64,000 nt of DNA from an uncultured beta proteobacterium (GCA_903934295.1 CAIZNI010000056.1:124001-188000), one strand, 5' to 3'; counted from the first letter of the stretch, positions 55,334 to 64,000 are shown. Notes: a model not told the origin generated them from the sequence alone. Made by a program: numbers and translations.

Positions 55334-56748
55334 GGGACGACCTGATCGATCCGGATCGCGAGATCGCGCCGTCCGGGGGGGCCCGCCGCGCTGACGCCGA
55401 ACAGGTCGCCGCTGGCGCGAATCGCGTTGCCACTGGCGCTCAGTCGCGCCTCGATGATCAGGGGGCCGGCCTGCGAGGGCTTGCTGGCCGGATTCATCGC
55501 GTCGGCATCGCTCAGCTCGAAGGTGATGGGCAGCTGTTGCGGCGTCAGGCGGCGAGCGGCCAGCGGCATGCGCGGGCCCTCGGCCAGTCGCGCCGACACG
55601 AAGAGCACCGTGCCCGGTGGCAGCCGGTTGGCCAGTGAGGGATCGATCTCGATCCGGCCGGCCGCCACGGGGCCCCCGGGGGCCGATGCAATGGGCGCGT
55701 TGGGCGCGTTGGGCGCGTTGGGTGCGGCGGGTGCGGCGGGTGCGGCAGATGCGGCAGATGCGGCAGATGCGGCAGATGCGGCAGATGCGGCAGGCGCGGC
55801 AGGCGCGGTGGGCCCCCCGGCGGCGCTGCCCGCACCCGTTGCGCCGCCTGGTGCCGCTGCGACGCCGAGCGTGGTTTCGATGCGGCCGATCGCCTCGCCG
55901 ATCGCGCCGGCTTGTCCCGAATCGGGCGGCAGCAGGTCGCGCAAGGTTCGCAGCGTGGTCAGTGCGGACTTCAGGTCGCCGTTGCGGTACTGGGCCGCAC
56001 CCATGAGGGCCAGCGACTTTGGATCGCGCGGGTCGATTGCCAGCGCGCGCGTCAGCAGCGCGACCGGTTCGGGGCCGAACTCGCCGCCCTTCAGGCTGAC
56101 CAGTACATCGGCGTAGTCGGCGAGCAGGCGCGCGCTGGGCGGCGAAAAATGCTGGGCCGCCTTCGCGAACGCCTCAGCTGAACCGGCCAGATCGCCCTTC
56201 ATGCGCAGCGCTTCGGCCAGCATGGCCCATGCCTCGCCGTCGGTTGCCGCGCGGGTGGCGCGTTCGCGCAGGTCGGCGATCGCGGCGTCGAGTCGTGCCG
56301 GATCCATCTCGCCACGCAGTTCGAAGGGGTCGAGCGCCACCACGCCGGGCGCACCGACGCGGTCATAGACCAGCGCGGCCACCAGCGGGATCGCGAGGGC
56401 GAGACCCGTGACGAGCAGCCAGGGCTTGCCGGCGCTGGCGGATCGGCCAACGGCGGTGACCGGTGCTGGGCCGTCCGCCGGAAAATGATCGGCGACTTCG
56501 GCCACCAGTTCGGCCTGGGCGCGCTGCGCTTCCTCCGGGCTCAGGCGACCGGCCTGTGCCTCGGTGTCGATTTCATGGCGGCGGTCGCGATAGACGGCGA
56601 GCCGCTTGGCGTCGTCGGCGGCGAGCGTCGATTCGCCCGCGTGGGGCGCGGCCGCAGGCCCGCCGCGCGGGGTGCGCAGCAAAGGCCAGATGACGGCGGC
56701 GGTGGCGGCGCAGGCAAGCACCGCGAGCGCTACCCAGAAAGCTGTCAT
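55330..56748 (-). CDS. ccmI: c-type cytochrome biogenesis protein CcmI
   Basis: MTAFWVALAVLACAATAAVIWPLL; VYRDRRHEIDTEAQAGRLSPEEAQRAQAELVAEV; TPR region; ATGA overlap with ccmA. Confidence 0.92.
   Translation of the reverse strand: MTAFWVALAVLACAATAAVIWPLLRTPRGGPAAAPHAGESTLAADDAKRLAVYRDRRHEIDTEAQAGRLSPEEAQRAQAELVAEVADHFPADGPAPVTAVGRSASAGKPWLLVTGLALAIPLVAALVYDRVGAPGVVALDPFELRGEMDPARLDAAIADLRERATRAATDGEAWAMLAEALRMKGDLAGSAEAFAKAAQHFSPPSARLLADYADVLVSLKGGEFGPEPVALLTRALAIDPRDPKSLALMGAAQYRNGDLKSALTTLRTLRDLLPPDSGQAGAIGEAIGRIETTLGVAAAPGGATGAGSAAGGPTAPAAPAASAASAASAASAASAAPAAPAAPNAPNAPNAPIASAPGGPVAAGRIEIDPSLANRLPPGTVLFVSARLAEGPRMPLAARRLTPQQLPITFELSDADAMNPASKPSQAGPLIIEARLSASGNAIRASGDLFGVSAAGPPGRRDLAIRIDQVVP
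55694..55810. repeat. 9-bp tandem array, 13 contiguous units, in ccmI
   Basis: GGCGCGTTG x3, GGTGCGGC(G/A) x3, GATGCGGCA x5, GGCGCGG(CA/TG) x2; encodes (NAP)n(AAP)n(SAA)n. Confidence 0.92.
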
Positions 56749-56845
56749 GGAGATGGGCAACTCGTTGATTTTGCTGGATTGTCGCACACGCCCCGCACCG
56801 TCTCCCGCTGGGAGCGGCGCAGGCCGGGGCGGCGGGGCCGGCCGA

Positions 56846-58018
56846 TCAGGCGGGCAGCAGGGGGCCGCGCGCCAGTCGGGCGGTCAGGGTATCGAGAAAG
56901 CTCAGGCACTGGACGAGTTGCGAGCCCTCGACGTATTCGTCGGGCTGATGGGCGACCCGGATCTCGCCCGGCCCGCAGACCACCGTCGGCACGCCGGCCT
57001 CCTGAAGCATCCCGGCCTCGGTGCCGAAGCTCACGCGACCGAATCCTTCGTGCGGACACAGGGGCGCCAGCGCCTGCGCCAGATAGCGGTTGCCGCGTTC
57101 ATCCAGGCCCGGCGCATCGAGGATCTCGTCGATGACGATGTCGCACTCGGGCGAGACCTGGCGCATCGCCGGCACCAGCACGCGCGCGCAGTGATCGCGG
57201 ATGCGCGCCACGATGTCGCCGGCCGCCACCCCGGGCAGCGTGCGGATCTCGAACATGAATTCGCAGTCGCGGGCGGTGATGTTGTGGGCGGTGCCGCCAT
57301 TGATCACGCCGGCGTGCACGCTGGTGTGGGGGAATTCGAAGCCGTCGTGGCGCTCGGCCTGATTGAGTTCGCGCTGCAGCGCGCTCAGGAAGACGATGAT
57401 TTCGGCCGCGGTCTCGACCGCCGAGACGCCCTGGTCGCGCAGCGAGGAGTGCACCGAGAAACCGCGCACCCGGCAGCGGAAGATGGCGGTTCCCTTGTTG
57501 GCGACCACCACCTGCATGCGGGTGGGCTCGCCGATGATGCAGGCCGACGGGCGCACCGGCGCCTGGGCGAGGTGGCGGGCCAGCAGCCGCATGCCGTGCA
57601 TGTTGCTCTCCTCGTTGAAGGACAGCGCCAGGTGCACCGGCGAGGACAGTCGCGCGCTGACTAGCCGCGGTATCGCATCGACACAGCAGGCGATGAATCC
57701 CTTCATGTCGGCACTGCCGCGCCCGAGCCAGCGGCCATCGCGCTCGGTGAGCCGGAAGGGGTCGGTGCTCCAGTCCTGTCCGGCGACCGGCACGACATCG
57801 GAGTGGCCCGAGAGCATCACGCCGGGTCGATCGGCCGGGCCGATGGTGGCGAACAGATTGGCCTTGCCGGGCTCGTCGCCGGGCTGGATCAGGGCCTTGA
57901 TGCCGTGATCGTCCAGCCGGTTGGCCACCCACTCGATCAGCTCGATGTTGCTGCGGCTGCTCACGGTGTCGAAGGCCACCAGGCGCTCGAGGATGGCAAG
58001 GGTGCTGTCGAGTTTCAT
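56846..58018 (-). CDS. argE: Acetylornithine deacetylase
   Basis: LVAFDTVSSRSNIELIEWVANRL; MLSGHSDVVPVAGQDWSTDPF; GRGSADMKGFIACCVDAIP. Confidence 0.93.
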   Translation of the reverse strand: MKLDSTLAILERLVAFDTVSSRSNIELIEWVANRLDDHGIKALIQPGDEPGKANLFATIGPADRPGVMLSGHSDVVPVAGQDWSTDPFRLTERDGRWLGRGSADMKGFIACCVDAIPRLVSARLSSPVHLALSFNEESNMHGMRLLARHLAQAPVRPSACIIGEPTRMQVVVANKGTAIFRCRVRGFSVHSSLRDQGVSAVETAAEIIVFLSALQRELNQAERHDGFEFPHTSVHAGVINGGTAHNITARDCEFMFEIRTLPGVAAGDIVARIRDHCARVLVPAMRQVSPECDIVIDEILDAPGLDERGNRYLAQALAPLCPHEGFGRVSFGTEAGMLQEAGVPTVVCGPGEIRVAHQPDEYVEGSQLVQCLSFLDTLTARLARGPLLPA

Positions 58019-58110
58019 GGACGGGCTGCCGGGAAAGGAGTCGTCGGAGTGTATCGGATGGCCTGTCGGCCTCTGCTAAGGTGGGGTCATTCCCCGGCCG
58101 GAGCCCCTGC

Positions 58111-59019
58111 ATGAAACCGATCGTCGCCCTGGGCGAACCCCTTTATGAATTCAGCCGGCTTCCCGGCACGGTCGAGTTCCGCCAGGGGTTCGGTGGCGAC
58201 ACGTCCAATTTCGCGATCGCAGCTGCGCGTGTCGGGGCCCGGGTCGCCTACCTGTCACGGGTCGGCGACGACCCGTTCGGCGATGAACTGCTCGACCTCT
58301 GGCGCGCCGAAGGGGTCGATGCCCGCGCGGTCGAGCGGGTGGCGCAGGGGGCCACCGGCCTCTATTTCATTACCCACGGGCCGCAAGGCCACGTCTTTTC
58401 CTACCGACGTGCCGGTTCGGCGGCGTCGGCGATGACCTTCACGCCGGGCTTTGCGGCGGTGGTGGGCGAGGCTGCCTGGCTGCATGTGTCGGGCATTTCG
58501 CAGGCGATCAGCGAGACCGCCTGCGACACCGTGTTCGCGGCGATCGACCATGCCCGCACGCACGGCGTACCGGTGTCCTACGACCTGAACCACCGCGTGC
58601 GCCTGTGGCCGGCGGCGCGCGCGGCGGCGATCGCCCGGGCCACCATCGCGCAGTGCGACCTGTTCCTGCCGAGCCTGGACGAGGCCGCGGCGCTGTTCGG
58701 TATCGCATCGGCCGATGCGCTGATCGACTGGTCGCATGCACTGGGGGCGCGTCGGGTGGCGGTGAAGGCCGGCGCGGCGGGAGCAGTGGTCAGCGATGGG
58801 GTGAGCCGGGTCACGATACCGGGGCATCCGGTGACCGCGATCGATGCCACCGGCGCGGGCGACTGCTTCGGCGGGGTGCTGGTGGCCCGGCTGGTGGCCG
58901 GCGATCCGCTGGCGGACGCGGCGCGCGCGGCCTGTGTCGCGGCGGCACTGAGCACCACCGGCTACGGCGCGGTCGCGCCCTTGCCGGATTGGGCGCGGAT
59001 CCGGGGCCTGCTGGGCTGA
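58111..59019 (+). CDS. PfkB family carbohydrate kinase (2-keto-3-deoxygluconate kinase-like)
   Basis: GGDTSNFAIAAARVGARVAYLSRVGDDPFGDELL; AIDATGAGDCFGGVLVARL. Confidence 0.93.
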   Translation: MKPIVALGEPLYEFSRLPGTVEFRQGFGGDTSNFAIAAARVGARVAYLSRVGDDPFGDELLDLWRAEGVDARAVERVAQGATGLYFITHGPQGHVFSYRRAGSAASAMTFTPGFAAVVGEAAWLHVSGISQAISETACDTVFAAIDHARTHGVPVSYDLNHRVRLWPAARAAAIARATIAQCDLFLPSLDEAAALFGIASADALIDWSHALGARRVAVKAGAAGAVVSDGVSRVTIPGHPVTAIDATGAGDCFGGVLVARLVAGDPLADAARAACVAAALSTTGYGAVAPLPDWARIRGLLG

Positions 59020-59046
59020 TCGGGCCGCCAGGGGGCGGCTTCGCCG

Positions 59047-59129
59047 TCAGCCCCCGATCGTCAGCCCCCGATCGTCAGCCCCCGATTGTCGGTCCCCGAC
59101 CGTCGCCCGCGATCCTCAGCCCCCGATCG
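59047..59129. repeat. 14-bp degenerate tandem array TCAGCCCCCGATCG, about 6 units, overlapping the 3' end of a minus-strand CDS
   Basis: Units at 59047, 59061, 59075 (1 mismatch), 59089 (degenerate), about 59103 (degenerate) and 59116. Confidence 0.85.
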
Positions 59130-60162
59130 TCCAGCGGACCGTCGGTGCCTCGAGGGTGCCGCCCCGCGTCGCCACCACTTCATGGATCGGTCCGTGTGCG
59201 CGCAGTGCGCCGACCCACAGCTGCTGCCAGCAGTCCCAGAGCAGGGTCTGCTCGGCCGGCGCCAGATCGCGCAGGATCCGCAGGCCGCTCTGCTCGACGG
59301 TGGCGGTGGTGACGCTGGCGGCGAGCACCGCGCAATCGTCACCCAGGCCGCGCAGCATCCGCGTCAGGTAGTCGGCCGCGCAGTCGGCGCCGCCGTCGGA
59401 CGCGCCGACCAGCGCGGCGGTCTCGCGCCAGTACTGCATGCCGATCAGGCGCGCCGCCAGTCCCGCCAACTCGCGGGTGTCGTCTTCACCGATCACCTCG
59501 GCCAGGGTGACGATGCCGTTGCGGATGTATTCGAGTGCGTAGTTCCGGGCGGCCTTGCGCAGCCGCTCCGGATTCCACTGCGCCTGCGGCGCGCGCGGCT
59601 GGCGGGCCGGGTCGGCGGGCGGTGGACGCTCGCCGGGCGCAAAGCGCAGCCGCTCGGCGGGCGCCAGGTCGTGGTCATGCTCGAGGAAGTAGCCGCACAG
59701 GCCGAACTCGCCGCTCATGTCCTCGCTCACGCACACGAATCCCAGCCGCGGATTGCCCAGCGAGACGCCGTTGTGCGCATACCAGCCCTCGAGGAAGCCG
59801 CGGCTCGCCTCGATCGGCACGCCGCAGATGGTCGGGCCGTCGAACATCCAGCGCGGATAGCGGAAGCGCACCCAGGCCTTGCGGTCGCTTTCCTCGGCGT
59901 ACTCGACCGCGACGCCGCCCATCTCGTTGGACAGCACGTGGTAGCGCGCGCAGGCCACCGCGTGCGGCAGTCCGGTCAGCCCGAGCTTGTCGAAGCTGGA
60001 CAGGAATTTCGCCTCGTGCTGGCGGCGAAACAGCCGGAACATCCACTGGCCCACGACCGAGGGGCCGCGCCGGCTGGCGATCATCAGCTGCAGGCCGAGC
60101 AGGTAGGCGTGGTGCAGGCGGGCCTGGGCGTCGATCGCCGGGCCGGTGTTCGAGTCGGTCAT
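59116..60162 (-). CDS. Conserved-looking hypothetical protein (348 aa)
   Basis: Long ORF from MTDSNTGPAIDAQARLHHAYLLGLQLM; plausible globular composition; no family recognised. Confidence 0.75.
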   Translation of the reverse strand: MTDSNTGPAIDAQARLHHAYLLGLQLMIASRRGPSVVGQWMFRLFRRQHEAKFLSSFDKLGLTGLPHAVACARYHVLSNEMGGVAVEYAEESDRKAWVRFRYPRWMFDGPTICGVPIEASRGFLEGWYAHNGVSLGNPRLGFVCVSEDMSGEFGLCGYFLEHDHDLAPAERLRFAPGERPPPADPARQPRAPQAQWNPERLRKAARNYALEYIRNGIVTLAEVIGEDDTRELAGLAARLIGMQYWRETAALVGASDGGADCAADYLTRMLRGLGDDCAVLAASVTTATVEQSGLRILRDLAPAEQTLLWDCWQQLWVGALRAHGPIHEVVATRGGTLEAPTVRWTIGG

Positions 60163-60503
60163 GATGGGGGCGGCGCTCCGGAGGACGGGGCGCAGTTCGA
60201 AGGATCAGCCCCTTCCGGGGAGTTTGCCTGAGATATCGCTAGCACGGTTTCCGGAAACGGGCTATCATCGAAGGCTGCGCTGAACGTTTTCTCGTTGTTT
60301 CGCTGCCGATTCTCAGGCAGCGGCTCCAGGCTCTGATCAGCTCTTTCTCATCGTCCCCGACCTTTCGCCCTGCCGAGGCATTTTGCCCCGGTTCAGGCTG
60401 GCATTGCGGTCTTCGGTTGGCGTCGATGCTTTGACGTCCACCGTGTCCGCACGGTCAACTCACCCCGTCCGCAACGCCCGGGGTGCGCGAAAGGTTGTTC
60501 CTG

Positions 60504-61880
60504 ATGAATTTTGCCGAACTCGGGCTCAAGTCCCCCCTGCTTGAAGCCATCACTGCCGCCGGTTACACCGAACCCACCGCTGTCCAGCTCGAGGCCATTC
60601 CGGCCGCGCTGGCGGGCTCCGACCTGCTCGTGTCCTCGCACACCGGCAGCGGCAAGACCGCCGCCTTCATGCTGCCGGCGCTGCAGCGCCTGGGCACCCA
60701 GCCCGGTGCCCGCGGCAAGGGCCCGCGCGTGCTGGTCCTGACCCCCACCCGTGAACTGGCGCTGCAGATCAACCGCGCCGCGCTCGACTATGGCAAGGGC
60801 GTGCGCAACCTGCGTACCGCCGCGCTGGTCGGCGGCAGCTCCTATGCGCACCAGCTGCGCTCGCTCGAGCGCCCGGTCGACATCGCGGTGGCCACGCCGG
60901 GCCGCCTGATCGACCACCTGGAACGGGGCCGCATCGACCTGTCGCGGGTCGAGATCCTGGTGCTCGACGAAGCCGACCGGATGCTCGACATGGGCTTCCT
61001 GGAAGATGTCGAGAACATCGTCGGGCGCACGCCCGAAACGCGTCAGACCATGATGTTCTCGGCCACGCTCGACGGCGTGGTGGGCAACCTGGCCCGCCGC
61101 CTGACGCGCGATGCCCGCCGCATCGAAGTCGTGACCAGCGAGCAGCAGCATGCCAATGTCGAGCAGATCGTTCTGTACGCCGACGACCTGTCGCACAAGA
61201 ACAAGCTGCTCGATGCGCTGCTGCGCAATCCCGACATGCAGCAATGCGTGGTGTTCGCGGCCACCAAGATGGCGGCCGACCAGATCGCGGTGCAGCTCGA
61301 GGAAAGCGGCTTTCGCGCCGCCTCGCTGCATGGCGACATGCACCAGGGTCAACGCAATCGCACGCTGCAGGGCATGCGCGAGGGTCGCACCCAGGTGCTG
61401 GTCGCCACCGATGTGGCGGCTCGCGGCATCGACGTGGCGGGCATCTCGCACGTGATCAATTTCGACTCGCCGCGCCAGGCCGAGGACTATGTCCACCGGA
61501 TCGGTCGTACTGGCCGCGCCGGACGCACCGGCACCGCGGTCACGCTGATGAACCACCACGAGCGTCATCGCACCCGCGACATCGAGCGCTACACCGGCCA
61601 GCCGCTGCGCATCGAGACCATTGCCGGTCTCGAGCCGCGCCGTCGTCCGACCAAGCCGTCGTTCGGCGCACCGAGCGGTCCGCGCGGTGCCGATCCGCGC
61701 CGCGGCGCACCGGGCGGTCCGCGTGGCGGGTATGCCGGGCGCGCAGCCCACGGCTCGCATGCCGGCGCTTCCGCCCATTCGGGTGCCCATGCCGGGGCAG
61801 GTCCCGCGCCGGCGGCCGACAGCCGCGGCCCGCGTTCGGGCCCGGGCCAGGGTTACACGGCGCGTCCGCGCAGCCGATGA
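60504..61880 (+). CDS. rhlE: DEAD-box ATP-dependent RNA helicase, RhlE-like
   Basis: MNFAELGLKSPLLEAITAAGYTEPTAVQLEAIPAALAGSDLLVSSHTGSGKTAAF; VLDEADRMLDMGF; HRIGRTGRAG; RGG-type tail. Confidence 0.93.
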   Translation: MNFAELGLKSPLLEAITAAGYTEPTAVQLEAIPAALAGSDLLVSSHTGSGKTAAFMLPALQRLGTQPGARGKGPRVLVLTPTRELALQINRAALDYGKGVRNLRTAALVGGSSYAHQLRSLERPVDIAVATPGRLIDHLERGRIDLSRVEILVLDEADRMLDMGFLEDVENIVGRTPETRQTMMFSATLDGVVGNLARRLTRDARRIEVVTSEQQHANVEQIVLYADDLSHKNKLLDALLRNPDMQQCVVFAATKMAADQIAVQLEESGFRAASLHGDMHQGQRNRTLQGMREGRTQVLVATDVAARGIDVAGISHVINFDSPRQAEDYVHRIGRTGRAGRTGTAVTLMNHHERHRTRDIERYTGQPLRIETIAGLEPRRRPTKPSFGAPSGPRGADPRRGAPGGPRGGYAGRAAHGSHAGASAHSGAHAGAGPAPAADSRGPRSGPGQGYTARPRSR

Positions 61881-63193
61881 CCGGCCAACCCGCCGGAACC
61901 GCCCTGCCGCGTCGTGTCGCGGTGGTGGGTGGCGGGCCGGCGGGTCTGATGGCGGCCGAGCGACTGGCCGACGGGGGCTGCACGGTCGATCTCTTCGACG
62001 CGATGCCCTCGGTGGGACGCAAATTCCTGCTCGCCGGCAAGGGCGGGCTGAACATCACCCATTCCGAACCCGCCGAGCGCTTCGGCGACCGGTTCGGCGC
62101 GGCCGGCGACTGGCTCGCGCCGATGCTGGCCGGGTTCGGCCCGGCCGAACTGCGGGCCTGGGTCCATGGCCTGGGGATCGACACCTTTGTCGGCACCTCC
62201 GGTCGGGTCTTCCCTGAACACATGAAAGCGGCGCCGCTGCTGCGTGCGTGGCTGCACCGGCTGCGCGCGCAGGGCATTCGCTTTCACATGCGTGCGCGCT
62301 GGAGCGGATTCGCGCCGGCGCCCACCGGGGAGGTCGCGCTGTGCTTCGACGCCCGGTCGGGCGACGAGCCGCTGCGCCACGAGGCCGGGGTGGACGGTCA
62401 TCCGCGCTCGTTCGATGCGGTGGTGTTGGCGCTGGGCGGGGCGAGCTGGCCGCAGCTGGGCTCCGATGGCCGTTGGTGGCCGGTGCTCCAGGACCAGGGC
62501 GTGGCGCTGGCACCGCTGGTGCCGGCGAACTGCGGATTCGATGCCGGCTGGTCCGAGCATTTTGCGACCCGGTTTGCCGGCGCCGCGGTGAAGTCGGTCG
62601 CTGCGGGTGTGCAGCCGGACGCGGCGCCCCGGCAGGGCGAGTTCGTGGTGACCGCCACCGGTGTCGAGGGCAGCCTGGTCTACACCCTTGCTCCCGAACT
62701 GCGCGACCGGATCGCGCGCGAAGGCATGGCCTTCCTGTTTCTGGATCTGTTGCCCGACCGTTCGCTGGCGCGGGTGTCCGATGAGTTGTCGCGCCCGCGT
62801 GGCGGGCGTTCGATGTCGAATCACCTGCGGGTGCGACTGGGGCTGACCGGCGTGAAGGCGGCGCTGCTGCGCGAATGCGCGGCGCCGACGGTGTTCGATG
62901 ATCCGGCGCAACTGGCGGGCGCGGTGAAGGCCTTGCCGGTGCGGCTGTTCGCCGCGCGTCCGATCGCCGAGGCGATCAGCACCGCCGGTGGCGTGACACG
63001 CGAGGCAACCGATTCGCACCTGATGCTGCGCGGGCTGCCGGGGGTTTTCTGTGCGGGCGAGATGCTCGACTGGGAGGCGCCCACTGGCGGCTATCTGCTG
63101 ACGGCCAGCCTGGCCAGCGGCCGGGCGGCGGCTGCGGGGGTGCTCGGCTGGCTGCAGGCGCAGGGACCGGCGGCGCAGGGGTCGGCGGCATAG
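61877..63193 (+). CDS. TIGR03862/BaiN-like flavoprotein (HI0933 family)
   Basis: RVAVVGGGPAGLMAAERLADGGCTVDLFDAMPSVGRKFLLAGKGGLNITHSE; GVFCAGEMLDWEAPTGGYLL. Confidence 0.94.
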   Translation: MTGQPAGTALPRRVAVVGGGPAGLMAAERLADGGCTVDLFDAMPSVGRKFLLAGKGGLNITHSEPAERFGDRFGAAGDWLAPMLAGFGPAELRAWVHGLGIDTFVGTSGRVFPEHMKAAPLLRAWLHRLRAQGIRFHMRARWSGFAPAPTGEVALCFDARSGDEPLRHEAGVDGHPRSFDAVVLALGGASWPQLGSDGRWWPVLQDQGVALAPLVPANCGFDAGWSEHFATRFAGAAVKSVAAGVQPDAAPRQGEFVVTATGVEGSLVYTLAPELRDRIAREGMAFLFLDLLPDRSLARVSDELSRPRGGRSMSNHLRVRLGLTGVKAALLRECAAPTVFDDPAQLAGAVKALPVRLFAARPIAEAISTAGGVTREATDSHLMLRGLPGVFCAGEMLDWEAPTGGYLLTASLASGRAAAAGVLGWLQAQGPAAQGSAA

Positions 63194-63250
63194 GGGTCGG
63201 CGGCATAGGGACCGGCGGCATGGTGACCGGCGGCATGGTGACCGGCGGCA
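63161..63250. repeat. 15-bp tandem array, 6 units, spanning the CDS stop codon
   Basis: CAGGGACCGGCGGCG / CAGGGGTCGGCGGCA / TAGGGGTCGGCGGCA / TAGGGACCGGCGGCA / TGGTGACCGGCGGCA x2. Confidence 0.95.
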
Positions 63251-63278
63251 TAATCGGGGTCTGCCAAACGGAGATCCC

Positions 63279-64000
63279 ATGACTGCTTCCACCCGCACCC
63301 TGTTCGAGCCGCTGGACTCGGGGTCGCTGCACCTGCCCAACCGACTGGTCATGGCCCCGATGACGCGTTCATTCGCGCCCACCGGCGTGCCCACCGCCGA
63401 GACCGCCGCCTACTACGCGCGTCGCGCGGCCCAGGATGTGGGCCTGATCATCACCGAAGGCACCCTGATCGAGCGGCCCGCTGCCGGCAACGATCCGGCG
63501 GTGCCGCGTTTCTACGGCGCCGACGCGCTGGCCGGCTGGGCCGAGGTGGTCAAGGCGGTCAAGGCGGTGGGCGGGCGCATCTGGCCGCAGATCTGGCATG
63601 TGGGCGCGCTGCGCAGCGCCAGCCAGTCCTGGCGTCCCGACTCGCCCTTCGAGAGTCCGTCGGGTTTGAGCCGCCCCGAGCGGACGTCCGGCGTGGCGAT
63701 GACCGAGGCCGACATCATCGCGACCATCGAGGCGTTCGCCCAGGCCGGCGCGCAGGCGATGCGCCTGGGCTTCGACGGTGTCGAACTGCACGGCGCCCAT
63801 GGCTATCTGATCGATCAGTTTTTCTGGGCCGGCAGCAATCAGCGTACCGACCAGTGGGGCGGCGCGACGCTGGCGCAGCGCAGCCGCTTCGCCGCCGAAA
63901 CGATTGCCGCGGTACGCCGGGCGACGCGCCCCGATTTTCCGATCGCGATCCGTCTGTCGCAATGGAAGCAGCAGGACTTCCCGGCGCGCATGGCGCTGAC
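63279..64000 (+). CDS. NADH:flavin oxidoreductase (Old Yellow Enzyme family), truncated by window edge
   Basis: Manual translation MTASTRTLFEPLDSGSLHLPNRLVMAPMTRSFAPTGVPTAETAAYYARRA...FDGVELHGAHGYLIDQFFWAGSNQRTDQWGG; open-ended, so missing from the ORF track. Confidence 0.95.
   Translation, partial: MTASTRTLFEPLDSGSLHLPNRLVMAPMTRSFAPTGVPTAETAAYYARRAAQDVGLIITEGTLIERPAAGNDPAVPRFYGADALAGWAEVVKAVKAVGGRIWPQIWHVGALRSASQSWRPDSPFESPSGLSRPERTSGVAMTEADIIATIEAFAQAGAQAMRLGFDGVELHGAHGYLIDQFFWAGSNQRTDQWGGATLAQRSRFAAETIAAVRRATRPDFPIAIRLSQWKQQDFPARMAL

Noticed and set aside
61853-63394. 513-aa minus-strand ORF including RRSPCRRSLCRRPL repeats
   Set aside because: Antisense to the BaiN-like flavoprotein; the repeat peptide is the reverse read of the 15-bp array

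Overview
64 kb window of GC-rich bacterial chromosome, betaproteobacterial/Burkholderiales-like judging from gene content. It is densely coding. I saw no rRNA, tRNA, CRISPR array, transposase or phage module. Main blocks in order: partial ChaA-type antiporter (left edge); LysR regulator divergent from a complete branched-chain amino-acid type ABC operon with a sixth RidA-like gene; phosphotransferase; modular lipoprotein; TauD dioxygenase, Bug-type SBP and a TauABC-like transporter divergent from GntR-PhyH-HIBADH; hybrid histidine kinase co-directional with two Tat-type solute-binding proteins and no permease; HpcH/HpaI aldolase, CoA-transferase, dehydrogenase and MFS genes; orphan AlgD-like dehydrogenase; CYP153-type P450 operon (ferredoxin, P450, ferredoxin reductase); rlmJ; GntR divergent from an IlvD/Edd dehydratase, RraA-like and hydrolase operon; OxyR divergent from erythrin, rubredoxin and GDT1 genes; amidohydrolase; His/Tyr-rich repeat protein; MFS; orphan ParA; Fe-ADH; cytochrome c maturation operon with ccmI first; argE; PfkB kinase; rhlE-type helicase with a long leader; BaiN-like flavoprotein; partial OYE-family gene (right edge). 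Signals beyond the genes: (i) many short tandem arrays (9-21 bp units) at gene junctions and in linkers, two of which run through stop codons; (ii) a terminator-like hairpin plus T8 in the leader of the IlvD/Edd-type gene; (iii) three convergent gene pairs that share one palindromic CTAG as both stop codons; (iv) the kinase/dual-binding-protein locus; (v) the OxyR-erythrin-rubredoxin-GDT1 cluster. All family calls come from reading translated motifs; no database search was run.
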